From positions 1-64,000 of the forward strand of contig CANJZQ010000002.1 of NCBI GenBank assembly GCA_947479535.1: a stretch of 64,000 nt of DNA. Reading direction: 5' to 3'. Every line of letters begins with the position of its first letter. The stretch's first letter is position 1. The notes beneath the pieces are model-generated. The model worked only from the letters and a program-made list of their open reading frames with translations. It ran no database searches and was not told the origin of the DNA. A program made the position numbers and the translations under genes. The DNA is from Oligoflexales bacterium (lineage in GTDB: Bacteria > Bdellovibrionota_B > Oligoflexia > Oligoflexales > RGVZ01). Shown here in pieces: positions 46,242 through 55,113 of this stretch.

Positions 46242-47261
46242 CTACTCCGCGAGTCTGTCTGTGTTTGCCTGCGTGCGATTGCCGAGCTTCTGCAGGTGGC
46301 TGTCGAGATCATGCAAGCTCCGGATATACCTTATCGTCCTGGCTCCGTCATCTGCTGCCACCTGATTGAGGTCGCATTCCAGAGCGCCGCCAACCCAAAG
46401 CTCGATTCCAGCCGGCATTAAACGGTCAAGTTCACGCAAGTAGTCCGCCTGTTCCGAGCCTTGCATCTTGCGGCTCAGCACGGCCGTGCGCCCGACAAGA
46501 ACTGCCGAACTCCGCAGGATCCCAGCGGCTTCGGCCAAGGGTTTCGCGGGCAAGTTGGGTCCCAGATACTGACATCGAATTCCATAGGCAGAGCACAGGA
46601 CCGCACTCATGAGGATGCCAAACTCGTGCAGGTCACCGTCTTGGGTTGCCAGAGTCACGCTATAATCACCACCGGTTGACTCATCCGAAAGACCGCCCCC
46701 GTTTCGCAGGGAAAAAATAATTTCACCCAGCTGCAACTTCAAAATCGCTGAAAATGCATGTTCCTGGGCAATCGAGAGCTTTCCGGCCAACACGCGCTCT
46801 CCGATCATCACAACCAGAGGCAAGGCCACATCGAGGACAAACGAACGCGCGCTGTGCTGCACCTTGGCCCGGAGGAGCTCAGCGTGAAGCTTTTCCAACT
46901 CAAAGTTAGACAAGACATCAAGGACGCGACCGCAGCTTTCGGAAATGGCTTCTGGCGTCGTCACCAGCTTTCGAATTTTACCGGCCACGGGCTTTTGATC
47001 GTCTGATGCCTCTTTGCTGACTCGCCAGAGCAGAGAGCGAAGGTCTTCCTCGCTCATGCGCGCCAAGTTACTGATCGTGTGGCCATGGGTGACAAGTTGG
47101 CCGAGGATCCTGAGGCGTTCTGCCTCCCGAACGCTGTACATCCGGCGCCCGCTGGTCCCACGGACGGGCTTGATGACGCCGTAACGCCTCTCCCAGGCAC
47201 GCAGGGTGTGGGCATTGATGCCCGAAAATTTGACGACGGCTTTGATATTGAACTGTTCCAA
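46242..47261 (-). CDS. MerR-family regulator with B12-binding domain (CarH/LitR-like)
   Basis: No ATG fits, so I use TTG 47261 (MEQFNIKAVVKFSGINAHTLRAWERR), with GGGGGAAT upstream; the ORF-track start adds 74 unlikely residues. The MerR helix-turn-helix covers residues 1-70. The cap helices follow, with AQEHAF (EH at about residues 167-168). The B12-binding Rossmann fold has the DxHxxG motif DLHEFG (His212). Such proteins bind adenosylcobalamin and repress promoters in the dark; light breaks the complex. The Trp of the photosensing W-x9-EH motif is Val here, so light response is doubtful. It heads an operon with the ferredoxin and hemH. Confidence 0.88.
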   Translation of the reverse strand: MEQFNIKAVVKFSGINAHTLRAWERRYGVIKPVRGTSGRRMYSVREAERLRILGQLVTHGHTISNLARMSEEDLRSLLWRVSKEASDDQKPVAGKIRKLVTTPEAISESCGRVLDVLSNFELEKLHAELLRAKVQHSARSFVLDVALPLVVMIGERVLAGKLSIAQEHAFSAILKLQLGEIIFSLRNGGGLSDESTGGDYSVTLATQDGDLHEFGILMSAVLCSAYGIRCQYLGPNLPAKPLAEAAGILRSSAVLVGRTAVLSRKMQGSEQADYLRELDRLMPAGIELWVGGALECDLNQVAADDGARTIRYIRSLHDLDSHLQKLGNRTQANTDRLAE

Positions 47262-47276
47262 GTCGAGATTCCCCCG

Positions 47277-47349
47277 ATTGTCTAATATTTCATGTTTTTT
47301 CTTAGACAATTCGGAATGTTTATAGACAAACCGGCAGAATCTGTCTAAC
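47277..47349. promoter_or_regulatory. Four TGTCTA half-sites in the divergent promoter region
   Basis: ATTGTCTAA (47277) and TTAGACAAT (47302) form a perfect inverted repeat; TATAGACAAA (47321) and CTGTCTAAC (47341) add two more. On the minus strand TTGTCT (47309-47304) and TATTAG (47287-47282), 16 bases apart, form a plausible promoter of the regulator overlapping the first pair. They probably bind the B12/MerR protein, giving autoregulation. Confidence 0.5.
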
Positions 47350-47372
47350 TCTGTTTCAAAGGAGGATTCTTC

Positions 47373-47912
47373 ATGAAGACCAGAATTTTCAAAAGTTTTG
47401 CAATTGCGGTGATCGCTTTTTTTGCGGTTGCAGGATCTCAGGCCATGGCCACCCCACCGGCTGAAGGCAGTGTCGTTGCCCAAGGCGGCGTATTCTACAA
47501 GATGCCGTCTGGCGAGATGGTCTTGCGGGATGCAACATTAGAAGTACCAGCGCGCGGCGAAGGCAAGGTTGTCCTGCGCAGCGGCCTGATTGAAATGACG
47601 GCCCACGGCTTCAAAACGGTGCACAGCCACGGCCGTGCGATTTTCTACGTCGTGTTCCTCGATCCTCCGGGAGCTCCAGAAAACACAGCCGTTGTGTACC
47701 GCGGTTCGTACCTTCGCGGCAGCAACGCAGCGAACTTCTGGGGTGATGTTTTCATCCAGACCTTCAGCAACCGCGCGGAGCTTTCTGACTTGACCAAAAA
47801 TCCCGGCGTTGACGCCCTCGTTTCTGACCTTGAAAACAGCAACGACGACGGCAAGGAATGGAAACACGGCGGCGGATTCTGGTTTAATACCAAAATCGGC
47901 GAAGCCAACTGA
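47373..47912 (+). CDS. Secreted protein of unknown function
   Basis: The 179-aa protein begins with a strong signal peptide (MKTRIFKSFAIAVIAFFAVAGSQAMA) cleaved near ATPPAE. The mature part is rich in strands (GGVFYKMPSGEMVLRDATLEVP, KVVLRSGLIEMTAHGFKTVHSHGRAIFYVVF) and looks soluble. No catalytic motif is visible. AAGGAGGA lies upstream of the ATG, and its promoter region carries the TGTCTA sites shared with the B12 regulator, so it may be a regulated target. A strong terminator follows. Confidence 0.75.
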   Translation: MKTRIFKSFAIAVIAFFAVAGSQAMATPPAEGSVVAQGGVFYKMPSGEMVLRDATLEVPARGEGKVVLRSGLIEMTAHGFKTVHSHGRAIFYVVFLDPPGAPENTAVVYRGSYLRGSNAANFWGDVFIQTFSNRAELSDLTKNPGVDALVSDLENSNDDGKEWKHGGGFWFNTKIGEAN

Positions 47913-47949
47913 TAATTACGTAAGTAATTGAAATAGAAGTAATTTTTAG

Positions 47950-47978
47950 CGGGAGGCTTCGGCCTCCCGTTTTTTTTC
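47950..47978 (+). terminator. Rho-independent terminator
   Basis: CGGGAGGC, a TTCG loop and GCCTCCCG form a perfect hairpin followed by eight T. It ends transcription of the secreted-protein gene. Confidence 0.95.
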
Positions 47979-48038
47979 TCCAGTGTAATCCCCACGTACC
48001 GATGTCCAACCATAATGGTTGAAAGCGGGAGCTAAATC

Positions 48039-50213
48039 GTGGCCTCATCGTCCGCCCAGTCCCAGCAGCAAAATCCCTGGCCACTGACCCTCTCCGGGAC
48101 AGCCCACGTTCGACCGTGCGTCGTCATAGCCCGCGACCCGCAGGCTGACACGTTCGCCGTGAGGGCAGTTGCAGGCGGCCCGGTCACTGACTTAACCAAA
48201 TCGGAAGCCTTCTTGTTTGAACAGATACGGACCAATGGAGTTCAAGTTGTCCTGCAGTCAAAATTTGGATCCGCCAGCGGAACACAAAGCATTGAGACAG
48301 CAATGGCTCTCACCCTTCGCCTTCATGAGAATGGACTACTGGAACCCCTCAGCAATCAAGACCTGATGAAAAGCCTTGAGGTGCTCGCCTCCCGGCATCA
48401 ACACCGCGCTCCATCCATCTCACAAGAGAGCGCCGTCAATCATCCCACGGGCCTCGCCAGAATTGCCGGGCATCCCGCTGTTTCCTGGGTCATCTTGTTT
48501 TCATTTTTTGCGGTATTCCAGAGTCCAGTCACCCGCTCTAAATTGAGCCTCGATCCTGTCCTCCGCTTTTTAGAAACGCCGGCTATTGCACTTGCCGGCC
48601 TCTGGTTCTGCCTGCTCGTGGCGTCGACGCTCTATGGCCTTTGCGCCCACGCCATCACCCAAGGGGCCTTGCCATCTTCCCTCCAAAGTCAGAGCTCCCT
48701 GAAGTTTCAGTGGCGCGGCGTCTTCTTCCTGATGGCCGAATTTGAAACAACGCCAATCGACATGCTGACGCGCATGGAAGAAATCCGCGTGCGGGCCACC
48801 CTCCTCATCCTGCCGTGGGTCGCCGCTGGGCTTCTGGTTCTGCTTTCCAATTCAACTTTTGACGCAGGCACCGGAGGAACGATTTCAGCGCTGGCCATTG
48901 CATTCGCACTGGTGGGACTTCGCGAGACCTCGCCGCTAGAACACAGGCAGCTCGTGTCGCTGATCGAAGCCTATTCCAATCGAACGGACTTGCTGAAAAG
49001 GACCAGCCAGTTTCTCCGAAAAGGATTGTTTCGATTTGATCAAAAATCCGTCGGGGGCGAGGGCATCCTTGCCAGCACGATGATCGCCTGGCTGGCCGGT
49101 TTGACCATCTATGGTTCAGAAATTTTAATCTCAAGTGTGTACGGATTGGGAAACCAGATTGGTGTGTTGGCAACAGAAAAGATTGCGGCAACAGATTTGG
49201 CCAATGCCATGGCTTCGGCTGCGTGGCTGCTGATGTTGGCCACCATCGCAATTGGAGGGGCCGCAAGGCTGATCTCCATTCCATTTGAGAATGCCTTTAG
49301 CCTGGCTGCAATTCCAATCAAAGCGCTACGTCCAAAGGCGCTTTTGGCCCTGGATAAAAACTTGACTCCGCAGGCGCTCCAGCAGGCTCTAAACAACCTG
49401 CCGATTTTTGCAGACGTGCCCGATACAGCGATTTTGCGGGCCATCCAAGTTTCGAAAATACAGCAGACGTCTTCGGGAGAAGTCATCATCCACCAAGGGG
49501 AAAGTGGACAAGAATTTTACGTGATTCTTGAGGGAAACTTCCTGGTCGAAGTATCGGACGACAGTAAAAAGGTAGAGGTTTCTGAAAAACTGATCGCCGG
49601 CGACACGTTTGGCGAAATGGCCTTGCTGCAAAACCAGCCCCGAACTGCATCCGTGAAATCTACCTCTCGCGGCCTCCTGATCAAGATCCCCCGGGAGGGT
49701 TTTGATTTGCTATTCCCGACCGGAACGGCGTCCAGAGAAAACCTTACGATGGTCATCCGGGCTGTCAAATTGCTTCAAGAAACTGAAGCCCTCTCTTATT
49801 TGACCCCGACGCAGACCCTCGGTATTGCGCGGGCGATGCAGCCACGCATGGCCAATGCAGGAGATGTACTCATCCACGAGGGCGACTCCAAAGCCGATTG
49901 CGCGCTGTTGATCGCGTCGGGATCGGTCAACGTCACGCTTCGAGGCCAGACCCTCGCTGAAAATCTGACCAGAGGAAACCTCTTGGGCACCACGGCCCTA
50001 ATGAATGAATCCGCCCGGACCGCAACCGTCGTTTGCGCATCAGATACGGTTTACCTTGAAATTTCGCGAGCCGACTTCTTGAACGCATGCAGCAGCAATG
50101 CCGTGATTGCGATCTTGTTGGGCACGATGATTCAGTCCCAAGTCAGGTCAAACTCCGTGGTTGCCACCGGACACGCAGAAATCCCTGCTCAAGGCAGGAG
50201 GATGGCGTCATGA
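48039..50213 (+). CDS. Membrane protein with degenerate M50-like region and two cyclic-nucleotide-binding domains
   Basis: The 724-aa protein has a soluble N-terminal part (about 1-140), several membrane helices (about 145-425), then two CNB domains in series. The first has FGEMALLQNQPRTASV, a complete phosphate-binding cassette; the second GNLLGTTALMNESARTATVV. The membrane part resembles putative peptide zinc metalloproteases, but LCAHAITQGALPS replaces the HExxH, so it is probably not catalytic. It may sense cyclic nucleotides and control a partner at the membrane. Its stop overlaps the next gene by ATGA. Confidence 0.7.
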   Translation: MASSSAQSQQQNPWPLTLSGTAHVRPCVVIARDPQADTFAVRAVAGGPVTDLTKSEAFLFEQIRTNGVQVVLQSKFGSASGTQSIETAMALTLRLHENGLLEPLSNQDLMKSLEVLASRHQHRAPSISQESAVNHPTGLARIAGHPAVSWVILFSFFAVFQSPVTRSKLSLDPVLRFLETPAIALAGLWFCLLVASTLYGLCAHAITQGALPSSLQSQSSLKFQWRGVFFLMAEFETTPIDMLTRMEEIRVRATLLILPWVAAGLLVLLSNSTFDAGTGGTISALAIAFALVGLRETSPLEHRQLVSLIEAYSNRTDLLKRTSQFLRKGLFRFDQKSVGGEGILASTMIAWLAGLTIYGSEILISSVYGLGNQIGVLATEKIAATDLANAMASAAWLLMLATIAIGGAARLISIPFENAFSLAAIPIKALRPKALLALDKNLTPQALQQALNNLPIFADVPDTAILRAIQVSKIQQTSSGEVIIHQGESGQEFYVILEGNFLVEVSDDSKKVEVSEKLIAGDTFGEMALLQNQPRTASVKSTSRGLLIKIPREGFDLLFPTGTASRENLTMVIRAVKLLQETEALSYLTPTQTLGIARAMQPRMANAGDVLIHEGDSKADCALLIASGSVNVTLRGQTLAENLTRGNLLGTTALMNESARTATVVCASDTVYLEISRADFLNACSSNAVIAILLGTMIQSQVRSNSVVATGHAEIPAQGRRMAS

Positions 50214-50605
50214 TCGAACGACTGCTGCCAATCGCCCTGATGGGATCGATGGGCTACAAAGGTGTCGAAAACAAGGAAGTTGTGACCGACAAAATCAAAA
50301 ATTTTGTTCAAAGCATCGAACGCGTTGTGAACTACCAACGCATTTCCACTGTCGCCCACGCCATAGAGTTGGCGATGATCGATGAGCATCCACCTAAAAT
50401 CGAAGACCCAAAAGTTTTCAAAGCCACCGTCAAACAACTTGTCGGCATTGGCAAGAAAGGCAAAGGCGACGCCTCAAAGGATTTTTGGGGGACTGAACTT
50501 CGCCTGACCGTGAAAGGGAACACTTTCGTGGTTTTTTCTGCCGGACCGGACATGAAATGGCGCACCAAGGATGACCAGTCCGTTCTTGCTGAAATCATCC
50601 GATGA
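50210..50605 (+). CDS. Hypothetical protein with GspG-like C-terminal motif
   Basis: I use ATG 50210 (MIERLLPIALMGSMGYKGV), which overlaps the preceding stop by ATGA and has AGGAGGATGG upstream; the ORF-track start lies 41 codons earlier inside the previous gene. The C-terminal FWGTELRLTVKGNTFVVFSAGPDMKWRTKDDQ resembles the DPWGxxY...SAGPDGxxGTxDD segment of type II secretion pseudopilins (GspG), but the prepilin leader and N-terminal helix are missing. It is probably translated with the cyclic-nucleotide-binding membrane protein. Confidence 0.6.
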   Translation: MIERLLPIALMGSMGYKGVENKEVVTDKIKNFVQSIERVVNYQRISTVAHAIELAMIDEHPPKIEDPKVFKATVKQLVGIGKKGKGDASKDFWGTELRLTVKGNTFVVFSAGPDMKWRTKDDQSVLAEIIR

Positions 50606-50622
50606 CCAATGGTTAAATTTTG

Positions 50623-52035
50623 ATGACCAACAAGCATTTTGAAAAAGCCGGATACGGCATTGCTGAAACCGGACTCACTGCCAGTGAAGTCCTGATCCGA
50701 CTTTACCTCTTGATCTTCTATACGGATATCGTCGGTCTTGAACCCAAACTAGCAGGTTATGCGGCCGCGATTGCCATTGTCTGGGATGCGATCATCGATC
50801 CCCTCATGGGCAACGTGAGTGACCGCACGCGCAGCCGTTTTGGGCGTCGCCGCCCCTACATTGCCCTTGGGGCTTTTTTGCTGGCCGGATCCATCATCTA
50901 TTTGTTTTCACCGCCGGACCTTACAACTCAGTCCGGTAAATTCTGGTTTCTGTTATTTTCTTACATGCTCGTGAATACGGCAACGACGGTGATTGCTATC
51001 CCACATGCAGCCCTTGGCAGCGAACTCACTCCCGATCGCAGTGAAGTGACCGAAATTTACGCCTGGCGCCTCATCTCCGGAAACATGGGCGCTATCCTGG
51101 GCACGATTGTTCCCGGCATTATTTTAACCCGCATGGCTGCGGAGCCAGGAAGTCATGAAACCGCCGCCAAGGCTGGAGCCCACGCCACTGCGGCGGCTGT
51201 GGTCGCTGCCGTTATCTTGGTCACAGCCTGCATCACCTTCTTTGCCACACGGCGCGCAGACAAACCCACTGCAGGTATCGCCAGCCACAAAAAGGCAATT
51301 GCCGAAACGGTCCCTGCGTCCCATGCGCCTTTGGGGCACTTCCAAGGTTTGCGTTCGATGGTGCAGAACAAGCCTTTTGTGATTTTGTTCTTCGCTTATC
51401 TGATCGCGACGATTGGCGTGAATATCAATTCAAGCTTTGCTTTTTTTTACTACAAATACCGCCTTGAACTGACGGAAGCCGACACCCAGAAAGTGATCGC
51501 CTTCTTCATGGTGGTTTTCACTCTGGCCCTGATTGGCTGGATCGCCCTGGCCAATCGCTTTGGAAAAAAAATCCCACTCTTTGCTGGCACCATGCTGCTG
51601 GGAATCATGACCGCAATTGGCTACCCGCTATTTCCGGCAGGCAGCCTGGCAGGGCCGGCCGTTGCGGCGATTTTCGGCGGATTGTTCGTCGGATCGATCT
51701 TGCTCCTTGATGCCTGGCTCGTTGATGTCATTGATTACGACCAGGTGAAAACGGGTCAGAGCCGGCCCGGACTTTACTTTGGCATCTGGAAAATGGGTTC
51801 AAAGGCGGCCCGGGCAATCGCCGTCGCCCTGTCGGGGATCATCCTGTCGGCGATCGACTTCCAACCCAACGCCACGCAAACTCCCGAAGTTTCCTGGCGC
51901 CTGGCGCTGGTCTTCGGGCCTGGAGTTGCGGTTTTTTTCATCCTCGGCGCACTTCTCACACTCGCCATCAAACTAGACGAGCCCCGCATTGCGAAGGTCC
52001 GGCGGATTTTAGCCAAAAGAAATCGCCTACGGTAA
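50623..52035 (+). CDS. MFS transporter of the glycoside-pentoside-hexuronide (GPH) cation symporter family
   Basis: The ATG at 50623 is one codon inside the ORF-track start. The 470-aa protein has about twelve membrane helices. GPH hallmark motifs are DAIIDPLMGNVSDRTRSRFGRRRPYI in the helix 2-3 loop and WKMGSKAARAIAVALSG later. It probably carries a sugar or glycoside with Na+ or H+ at the inner membrane; the substrate cannot be told. Its 3' end overlaps the DUF4143 ATPase gene tail-to-tail by 9 bases. Confidence 0.85.
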   Translation: MTNKHFEKAGYGIAETGLTASEVLIRLYLLIFYTDIVGLEPKLAGYAAAIAIVWDAIIDPLMGNVSDRTRSRFGRRRPYIALGAFLLAGSIIYLFSPPDLTTQSGKFWFLLFSYMLVNTATTVIAIPHAALGSELTPDRSEVTEIYAWRLISGNMGAILGTIVPGIILTRMAAEPGSHETAAKAGAHATAAAVVAAVILVTACITFFATRRADKPTAGIASHKKAIAETVPASHAPLGHFQGLRSMVQNKPFVILFFAYLIATIGVNINSSFAFFYYKYRLELTEADTQKVIAFFMVVFTLALIGWIALANRFGKKIPLFAGTMLLGIMTAIGYPLFPAGSLAGPAVAAIFGGLFVGSILLLDAWLVDVIDYDQVKTGQSRPGLYFGIWKMGSKAARAIAVALSGIILSAIDFQPNATQTPEVSWRLALVFGPGVAVFFILGALLTLAIKLDEPRIAKVRRILAKRNRLR

Positions 52036-53175
52036 ATTCAGCTCGTTGCAAAACTGTGTAAATGGCATGACAGAGATATTGCCACGACCGTAGTTCGCCT
52101 CACCCCTGTGGACCTGATAAAACTTTGGAATTTTGGTTCTTTCGGAAAAGTAGGAAAGATGCGGGCTCATTTGTTTTTCGCCCGACTTGCATTCGACAGC
52201 GAACAACGGCTTAGAGTCTTTCAGGACCACAAAATCCACTTCACGTTTATCCGTGTCTCGTAAAAATCGTAACTCCATGGCGTATCCTTCCGTATCCTCA
52301 ATAAAATGGCAGTACTTCAGAAGCTGCGACGCGACGAGATTTTCAAAACGAGCTCCAGGATCGCTCACTTGAGACCAATCCCATAAAAACAACTTCTTTT
52401 CTTTTTTTACCGCGCGAATCTTGGGCGAACCAAATGGCAGTATCCGAAAGCAGTAATATAAATTCTCAAGGATCGTAATCCAACGCTCAACAGATTTATG
52501 ATCAACCTGCAGGTCCTCCCGCAAACTGTTGACTGACAGCACTGATCCGACGCGTCCAGGCAATAAATCCACCAATTGCTCAATCAAAGAAATTTCGCGA
52601 ACGTATTCCAAGTCGCGTAAATCTTCTTTCACCACGCGCGCGATACGATCGCGCTGCCAAATTCGATGCATTCGCTCATCTTGGGCAAAAAGAGGTTCCG
52701 GAAATCCTCCGAATTTCAAAAGTTGATCGACGTGCGCCGCCGTGGGACTTGAATTCAGCTCTCGGAGTGAGAACGGATGAAGGCGAAAGTACCGGTAACG
52801 ATTTGCCAGAGATTCTCCACCTTTCCGGTAATAGTCTAGTCGCGCGGATCCGGTAACCACGATACGACGGAACGACTTCTCGGTGTCGTAGAGGCCTTTG
52901 ACCAGCCCGCGCCATCGCGCGAACTTATGGATTTCGTCTAATATGATTATTGGTTGCTTTTGAGGAAGGATTCCCCGCCGCAGATTTGCGGCCATTTCGG
53001 GGCGATCCCAGTTCAAATATCCTGGATGAGTCTCGTTCGCCTCAGGCCCTAAAAGCTGAAGGGCTAGCGTTGTTTTACCCACCTGTCTGGGACCACCAAT
53101 GAATACCATTTTCTTCTGTAGAGCCTCGCAAATGGCTCCCATTAGGTAACGTTCTGATGTTTTTGGCCTATCCAT
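52027..53175 (-). CDS. AAA-family ATPase with DUF4143 domain
   Basis: The 382-aa protein has a P-loop FIGGPRQVGKTTLALQLLG near residue 30, a Walker B IILDEIHKFARW, and the C-terminal DUF4143 domain with LRDTDKREVDFVVLKDSKPLFAVECKSG, a nuclease-like (PD-(D/E)XK-type) fold. GAGGGGG lies eight bases before the ATG. These genes are common in accessory DNA; some are linked to toxin-antitoxin or defence-like functions but their role is unresolved. Its upstream region has an unusual palindrome array (53199-53264). Confidence 0.9.
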   Translation of the reverse strand: MDRPKTSERYLMGAICEALQKKMVFIGGPRQVGKTTLALQLLGPEANETHPGYLNWDRPEMAANLRRGILPQKQPIIILDEIHKFARWRGLVKGLYDTEKSFRRIVVTGSARLDYYRKGGESLANRYRYFRLHPFSLRELNSSPTAAHVDQLLKFGGFPEPLFAQDERMHRIWQRDRIARVVKEDLRDLEYVREISLIEQLVDLLPGRVGSVLSVNSLREDLQVDHKSVERWITILENLYYCFRILPFGSPKIRAVKKEKKLFLWDWSQVSDPGARFENLVASQLLKYCHFIEDTEGYAMELRFLRDTDKREVDFVVLKDSKPLFAVECKSGEKQMSPHLSYFSERTKIPKFYQVHRGEANYGRGNISVMPFTQFCNELNLP

Positions 53176-53198
53176 TCATTGCCCCCTCTTTTTTATTA

Positions 53199-53264
53199 TA
53201 TGAGTATTTTTGCCTTAAAGCAAAATAACTCATGAGTGTTTTGGCATGAAGGCATAAATACTCA
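53199..53264. promoter_or_regulatory. Double imperfect palindrome array upstream of the DUF4143 ATPase gene
   Basis: Two 34-bp imperfect palindromes sit side by side, sharing two bases. The first is ATGAGTATTTTTGCC, a TTAAA centre, then GCAAAATAACTCAT; the second ATGAGTGTTTTGGC, an ATGAAG centre, then GCATAAATACTCAT. Four related half-sites in alternating orientation suggest an operator for an autoregulating factor, or an element end. Confidence 0.7.
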
Positions 53265-53313
53265 TAATTGTTCAGAAAGGAACCAACGGCAGGCATCCGA
53301 ATTGCACCATCTC

Positions 53314-53342
53314 CCATCGGCTGCGCAAATTTTTCCCGATGG
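53314..53342 (+). promoter_or_regulatory. Hairpin just upstream of the kaiC start
   Basis: CCATCGG at 53314 pairs with CCGATGG at 53336 over a 15-base loop. The 3' arm ends eight bases before the kaiC ATG and overlaps the only weak ribosome-site-like GGCGGA. It may restrain kaiC translation. Confidence 0.4.
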
Positions 53343-53349
53343 CGGACCC

Positions 53350-55113
53350 ATGACCAAGACCACAAAGAAAACGGCGAAAAACCTGACCGTGCCCATCCGA
53401 TCTATTCGTGGATCAGGCCTTGATAAGGCCCCGACTGGTATTGCTGGTTTTGACGAGATCACTTTCGGAGGTCTGCCCCGAAATCGTCCAACCCTCATTT
53501 GCGGCGGACCGGGATCTGGAAAAACCTTGTTCGGATTGGAATTCCTCGCGCGGGGCATTACAGAGCATGGCGAGCCGGGCGTGTTCGTGTCGTTTGAGGA
53601 AACGGAAGAAGAACTCGCAAAAAACGTCAAGTCTTTGGGTCTGGACCTGCCAGATCTGATCGCCAAAAAAAAACTTGTCATTGATACTTTGCGGGTCGAC
53701 CGTGAAGATTACCTGGAAACGGGTGACTACGATCTCGGCGGCCTGTTTATCCGCGTTGGCTGCGCCATTGATTCCATCGGCGCCAAACGGATCGTTTTGG
53801 ACTCGATGGAAGCGCTGTTTTCTGGCCTGACCGATCACATGCGGCTGCGCAGCGAAATCCACCGCCTGTTCCTTTGGCTGAAAGACAAAGGCGTCACAGC
53901 CATTGTCACCGGCGAAAGCATTGAACCATCCGGCAAAACCCGCGAGGGTCTGGAAGAATTTATTTCCGACTGCGTGGTTTATCTGGACCATCGCGTCAAC
54001 GACACCATCAGCACCCGCCGCCTCAGAATCACCAAGTACCGGGGTTCGTTTCACGGTACAAACGAATACCCTTTCATGATCGATGAAAGCGGAATCTGCG
54101 TCCTCCCTGTGACGTCGCTGAACCTGACTTACAAGGCATCCACGGAACGGGTGAGCACAGGCATAGCCAGCCTTGACGGGATGCTTGGTGGCAAAGGCTA
54201 TTACCGTGGATCCTCCGTTCTGGTAACCGGCACGGCAGGATCGGGTAAGACCAGCGTTGGCGCCCATTTCATCCATGCGGCATCCCGACGCGGGGAGAGG
54301 TGCCTGATGTGGTCCTTCGAAGAATCAGAATCCCAAATCGTGCGTAACATGCGTTCCATTGGGATCGACCTTGAGCCGTCAATCAAAGCTGGGTCGCTAA
54401 AGATCCTTACCAGTCGTCCCCAGATTTTCGGCCTCGAAATGCATCTAGGCATCATCCACAAAGAGATCAACGCCTTTGATCCAAAGTGCATTTGCATTGA
54501 CCCCGTAAGTAATTTCACCGGCGCTGGAACGATGAGCGAAACGAAGGTCATGCTGACGCGTCTAGTTGACCTGACGAAATCAAAAGGAATCACGACCATC
54601 ATGACGTATCTGATCCGCGGCGGGATGCCCGCGGAAACAACAGATGCGGGTGTCAGTTCACTGATGGACACTTGGATTGTGTTGAGTGACCCCGAATTTA
54701 ATGGCGAGCGGAACCGGATCCTTTCAGTCTTGAAATCCAGAGGCATGCCACACTCGAATCAAATGCGAGAGATGTTGTTGACATCCCACGGCGTGGAACT
54801 GATTTTCCCCTATTTGGGCCCATCTGGGGCCGTTACGGGTGCCGCACGAAAATCCCTAGAAGCCAGCGAAAAGGCACTCTCCGTTGCACAGCAAATCAAA
54901 ATCATGAAGAAGAAAAAAGACTTTGAGAGCAGCAGGGACCTGATTGAAGCCAAGATCAAAATGATGCGGTCACGCCTTCAATCCCAAGAGCAGGCCATCG
55001 CCCTTGAACTTTCACAGGCCAAAACGCGGGATGATGTGAAAACGGAAGAAAGGTCAAGGATGGGCGCAACCCGGGCGCCTGCACCGGATCAAAAGGCACA
55101 GGAGCTGCGATGA
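53350..55113 (+). CDS. kaiC: KaiC family circadian-clock-type ATPase/kinase
   Basis: I start at ATG 53350 ([21 protein letters not shown]); the ORF-track start is 38 codons earlier. The 587-aa protein has two RecA-like domains. CI has [16 protein letters not shown] (about residue 52) and the catalytic Glu pair [13 protein letters not shown] has [14 protein letters not shown] (about residue 293) and [10 protein letters not shown]. The phosphosite loop reads [13 protein letters not shown], with two Ser (about 436-437) where the cyanobacterial clock protein has Ser-Thr. A charged helical tail follows (about 530-587). Its stop overlaps kaiB1 by ATGA. No kaiA is nearby. Confidence 0.95.
   Translation: MTKTTKKTAKNLTVPIRSIRGSGLDKAPTGIAGFDEITFGGLPRNRPTLICGGPGSGKTLFGLEFLARGITEHGEPGVFVSFEETEEELAKNVKSLGLDLPDLIAKKKLVIDTLRVDREDYLETGDYDLGGLFIRVGCAIDSIGAKRIVLDSMEALFSGLTDHMRLRSEIHRLFLWLKDKGVTAIVTGESIEPSGKTREGLEEFISDCVVYLDHRVNDTISTRRLRITKYRGSFHGTNEYPFMIDESGICVLPVTSLNLTYKASTERVSTGIASLDGMLGGKGYYRGSSVLVTGTAGSGKTSVGAHFIHAASRRGERCLMWSFEESESQIVRNMRSIGIDLEPSIKAGSLKILTSRPQIFGLEMHLGIIHKEINAFDPKCICIDPVSNFTGAGTMSETKVMLTRLVDLTKSKGITTIMTYLIRGGMPAETTDAGVSSLMDTWIVLSDPEFNGERNRILSVLKSRGMPHSNQMREMLLTSHGVELIFPYLGPSGAVTGAARKSLEASEKALSVAQQIKIMKKKKDFESSRDLIEAKIKMMRSRLQSQEQAIALELSQAKTRDDVKTEERSRMGATRAPAPDQKAQELR

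Noticed and set aside
48650-48690. Active M50 HExxH zinc site in the cyclic-nucleotide-binding membrane protein
   Set aside because: The matching stretch reads LCAHAITQG, which lacks the Glu and second His.
53413-54276. 287-aa minus-strand ORF opposite kaiC
   Set aside because: It is a shadow of the kaiC reading frame with low-complexity composition and no ribosome site.
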